Shown: piece after piece, positions 63,560-64,000 of the stretch
Numbering within the stretch: the stretch's first letter is position 1
Layout: each line of letters begins with the position of its first letter
Origin: Eopsaltria australis
Lineage: Eukaryota; Chordata; Aves; Passeriformes; Petroicidae
Direction: 5' to 3'
Assembly (NCBI GenBank): GCA_034509425.1
Contig: JAVTVJ010000001.1
Span: forward strand, 11,055,501 to 11,119,500
Length of the DNA: 64,000 nt
The notes under the pieces: generated by a model
Database searches by the model: none
Told to the model about the DNA's origin: nothing
The model's input: only the letters and a program-made list of their open reading frames with translations
Program-made: the position numbers and the translations under genes

Positions 63560-64000
63560 TCACCAGAGGACCTGTCTCCGAGTGAAGTGCCGGTGGAAGA
63601 GGTTATGGGCTCCATATGCACGATGAACAATGCCAAGCTGTCAGGGCCAGATGGTATTTACCCAACGGCTGTGGAGGAATCCAAGGATCAAATAACTGAA
63701 CTGCAGTGTTTAAATGCACACTGAAAGCTAGCCTGGTAGCTGAAGACTGGTAGTTGGCAAACTAACAACGAATTTTTAATTGTGTTAACTATAAAAGAAC
63801 TTTGTTCAAGGGAATTTCAGGGGAACTACAGGCCAGTGATCCTGATGTCTATGCTTGGGCAAGGTAGTGGAAACAATAACGAGGGCCATTAATTAATAAA
63901 TATGTGTAAATATGCTGTACTGTACAAAAGCCAACGTGATGTTTGCGAAGGAAGGTCTATCATTGAATTTCTATTAAAATCTTTTTTATGAAATGTTATT
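63560..64000 (+). pseudogene. CR1-type LINE ORF2 relic (reverse transcriptase, N-terminal half), runs off the window
   Basis: The plus strand encodes the early RT blocks of a CR1-superfamily LINE in order: a VEEVMGSI.TMNNAKLS segment, GPDGI (63644-63658), NYRPV (63824-63838), then a one-base frame change between NYRPVILMSM and GKVVETITRAIN (from about 63858), then INKYV and a SQ-DVCEGRSIIEFL-like segment corresponding to the SQHGFRKGRSCLTNL block. In-frame stops lie between GPDGI and NYRPV. The catalytic motifs A (F.KAFD) and C (YxDD) would lie beyond position 64000. The copy is non-functional. It could equally belong to another jockey/CR1-clade LINE. The left boundary is approximate. Confidence 0.82.

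Noticed and set aside
1..64000. CRISPR arrays, operons, phage or plasmid features
   Set aside because: There are no regularly spaced direct repeats and no ribosome-binding-site/ORF organisation. CR1 and LTR content shows vertebrate DNA.

Overview
The window reads as nuclear DNA of a bird. The diagnostic evidence is repeats: several CR1 LINE fragments with the avian-type 3' end, and a roughly 0.6 kb LTR whose ends and body match an ERV LTR (ERVL-like, from memory) that is common in Neoaves. The sequence is AT-rich and CpG-poor, has no CpG island, and carries vertebrate-style microsatellites. CR1 fragments resembling CR1-J and CR1-H/Y lineages hint at a neoavian, possibly passerine, genome, but this is recognition from memory and not a search result.

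I find no protein-coding gene, exon or functional structural RNA gene that I can defend. The open frames are short (161 codons at most), overlap on both strands, resemble no family I know, and are about what 64 kb of non-coding DNA yields by chance. The stretch is best read as intergenic or deep-intronic. The flanking or host gene cannot be named from this sequence.

Layout: 1-5.6 kb holds local tandem repeats, a 5S-rRNA-derived SINE-like relic (about 3245-3452) and an antisense relic of a CR1 reverse transcriptase (about 5470-5565). 5.6-23 kb is featureless apart from a pair of CTCF-like motifs near 18.56-18.64 kb. A CR1 3' end lies at 23.2-23.4 kb. 23.4-33 kb is nearly free of young repeats and has AT-rich blocks that look like conserved non-coding elements (24.5-25.2 and 27.2-27.4 kb). 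A solo LTR with a near-perfect 5-bp target duplication lies at 32965-33571. An A13/G14 tract, a (TG)n(TA)n tract and a (CA)n tract cluster at 38.8-39.4 kb. 40-46 kb is somewhat more GC-rich but unrecognised. A palindromic double-GATA motif lies at 46.78 kb. 55.8-59.9 kb holds three more CR1 fragments, an A-rich tract and a striking 97-bp inverted repeat (56636-56732). The right edge (63.56-64 kb) enters a frame-shifted CR1 reverse-transcriptase relic that runs off the window.

No set of genes works together here. The interest lies in possible regulatory elements and repeat archaeology. Every regulatory call is a motif reading with low confidence and needs alignment to other birds. I saw no new biological system.
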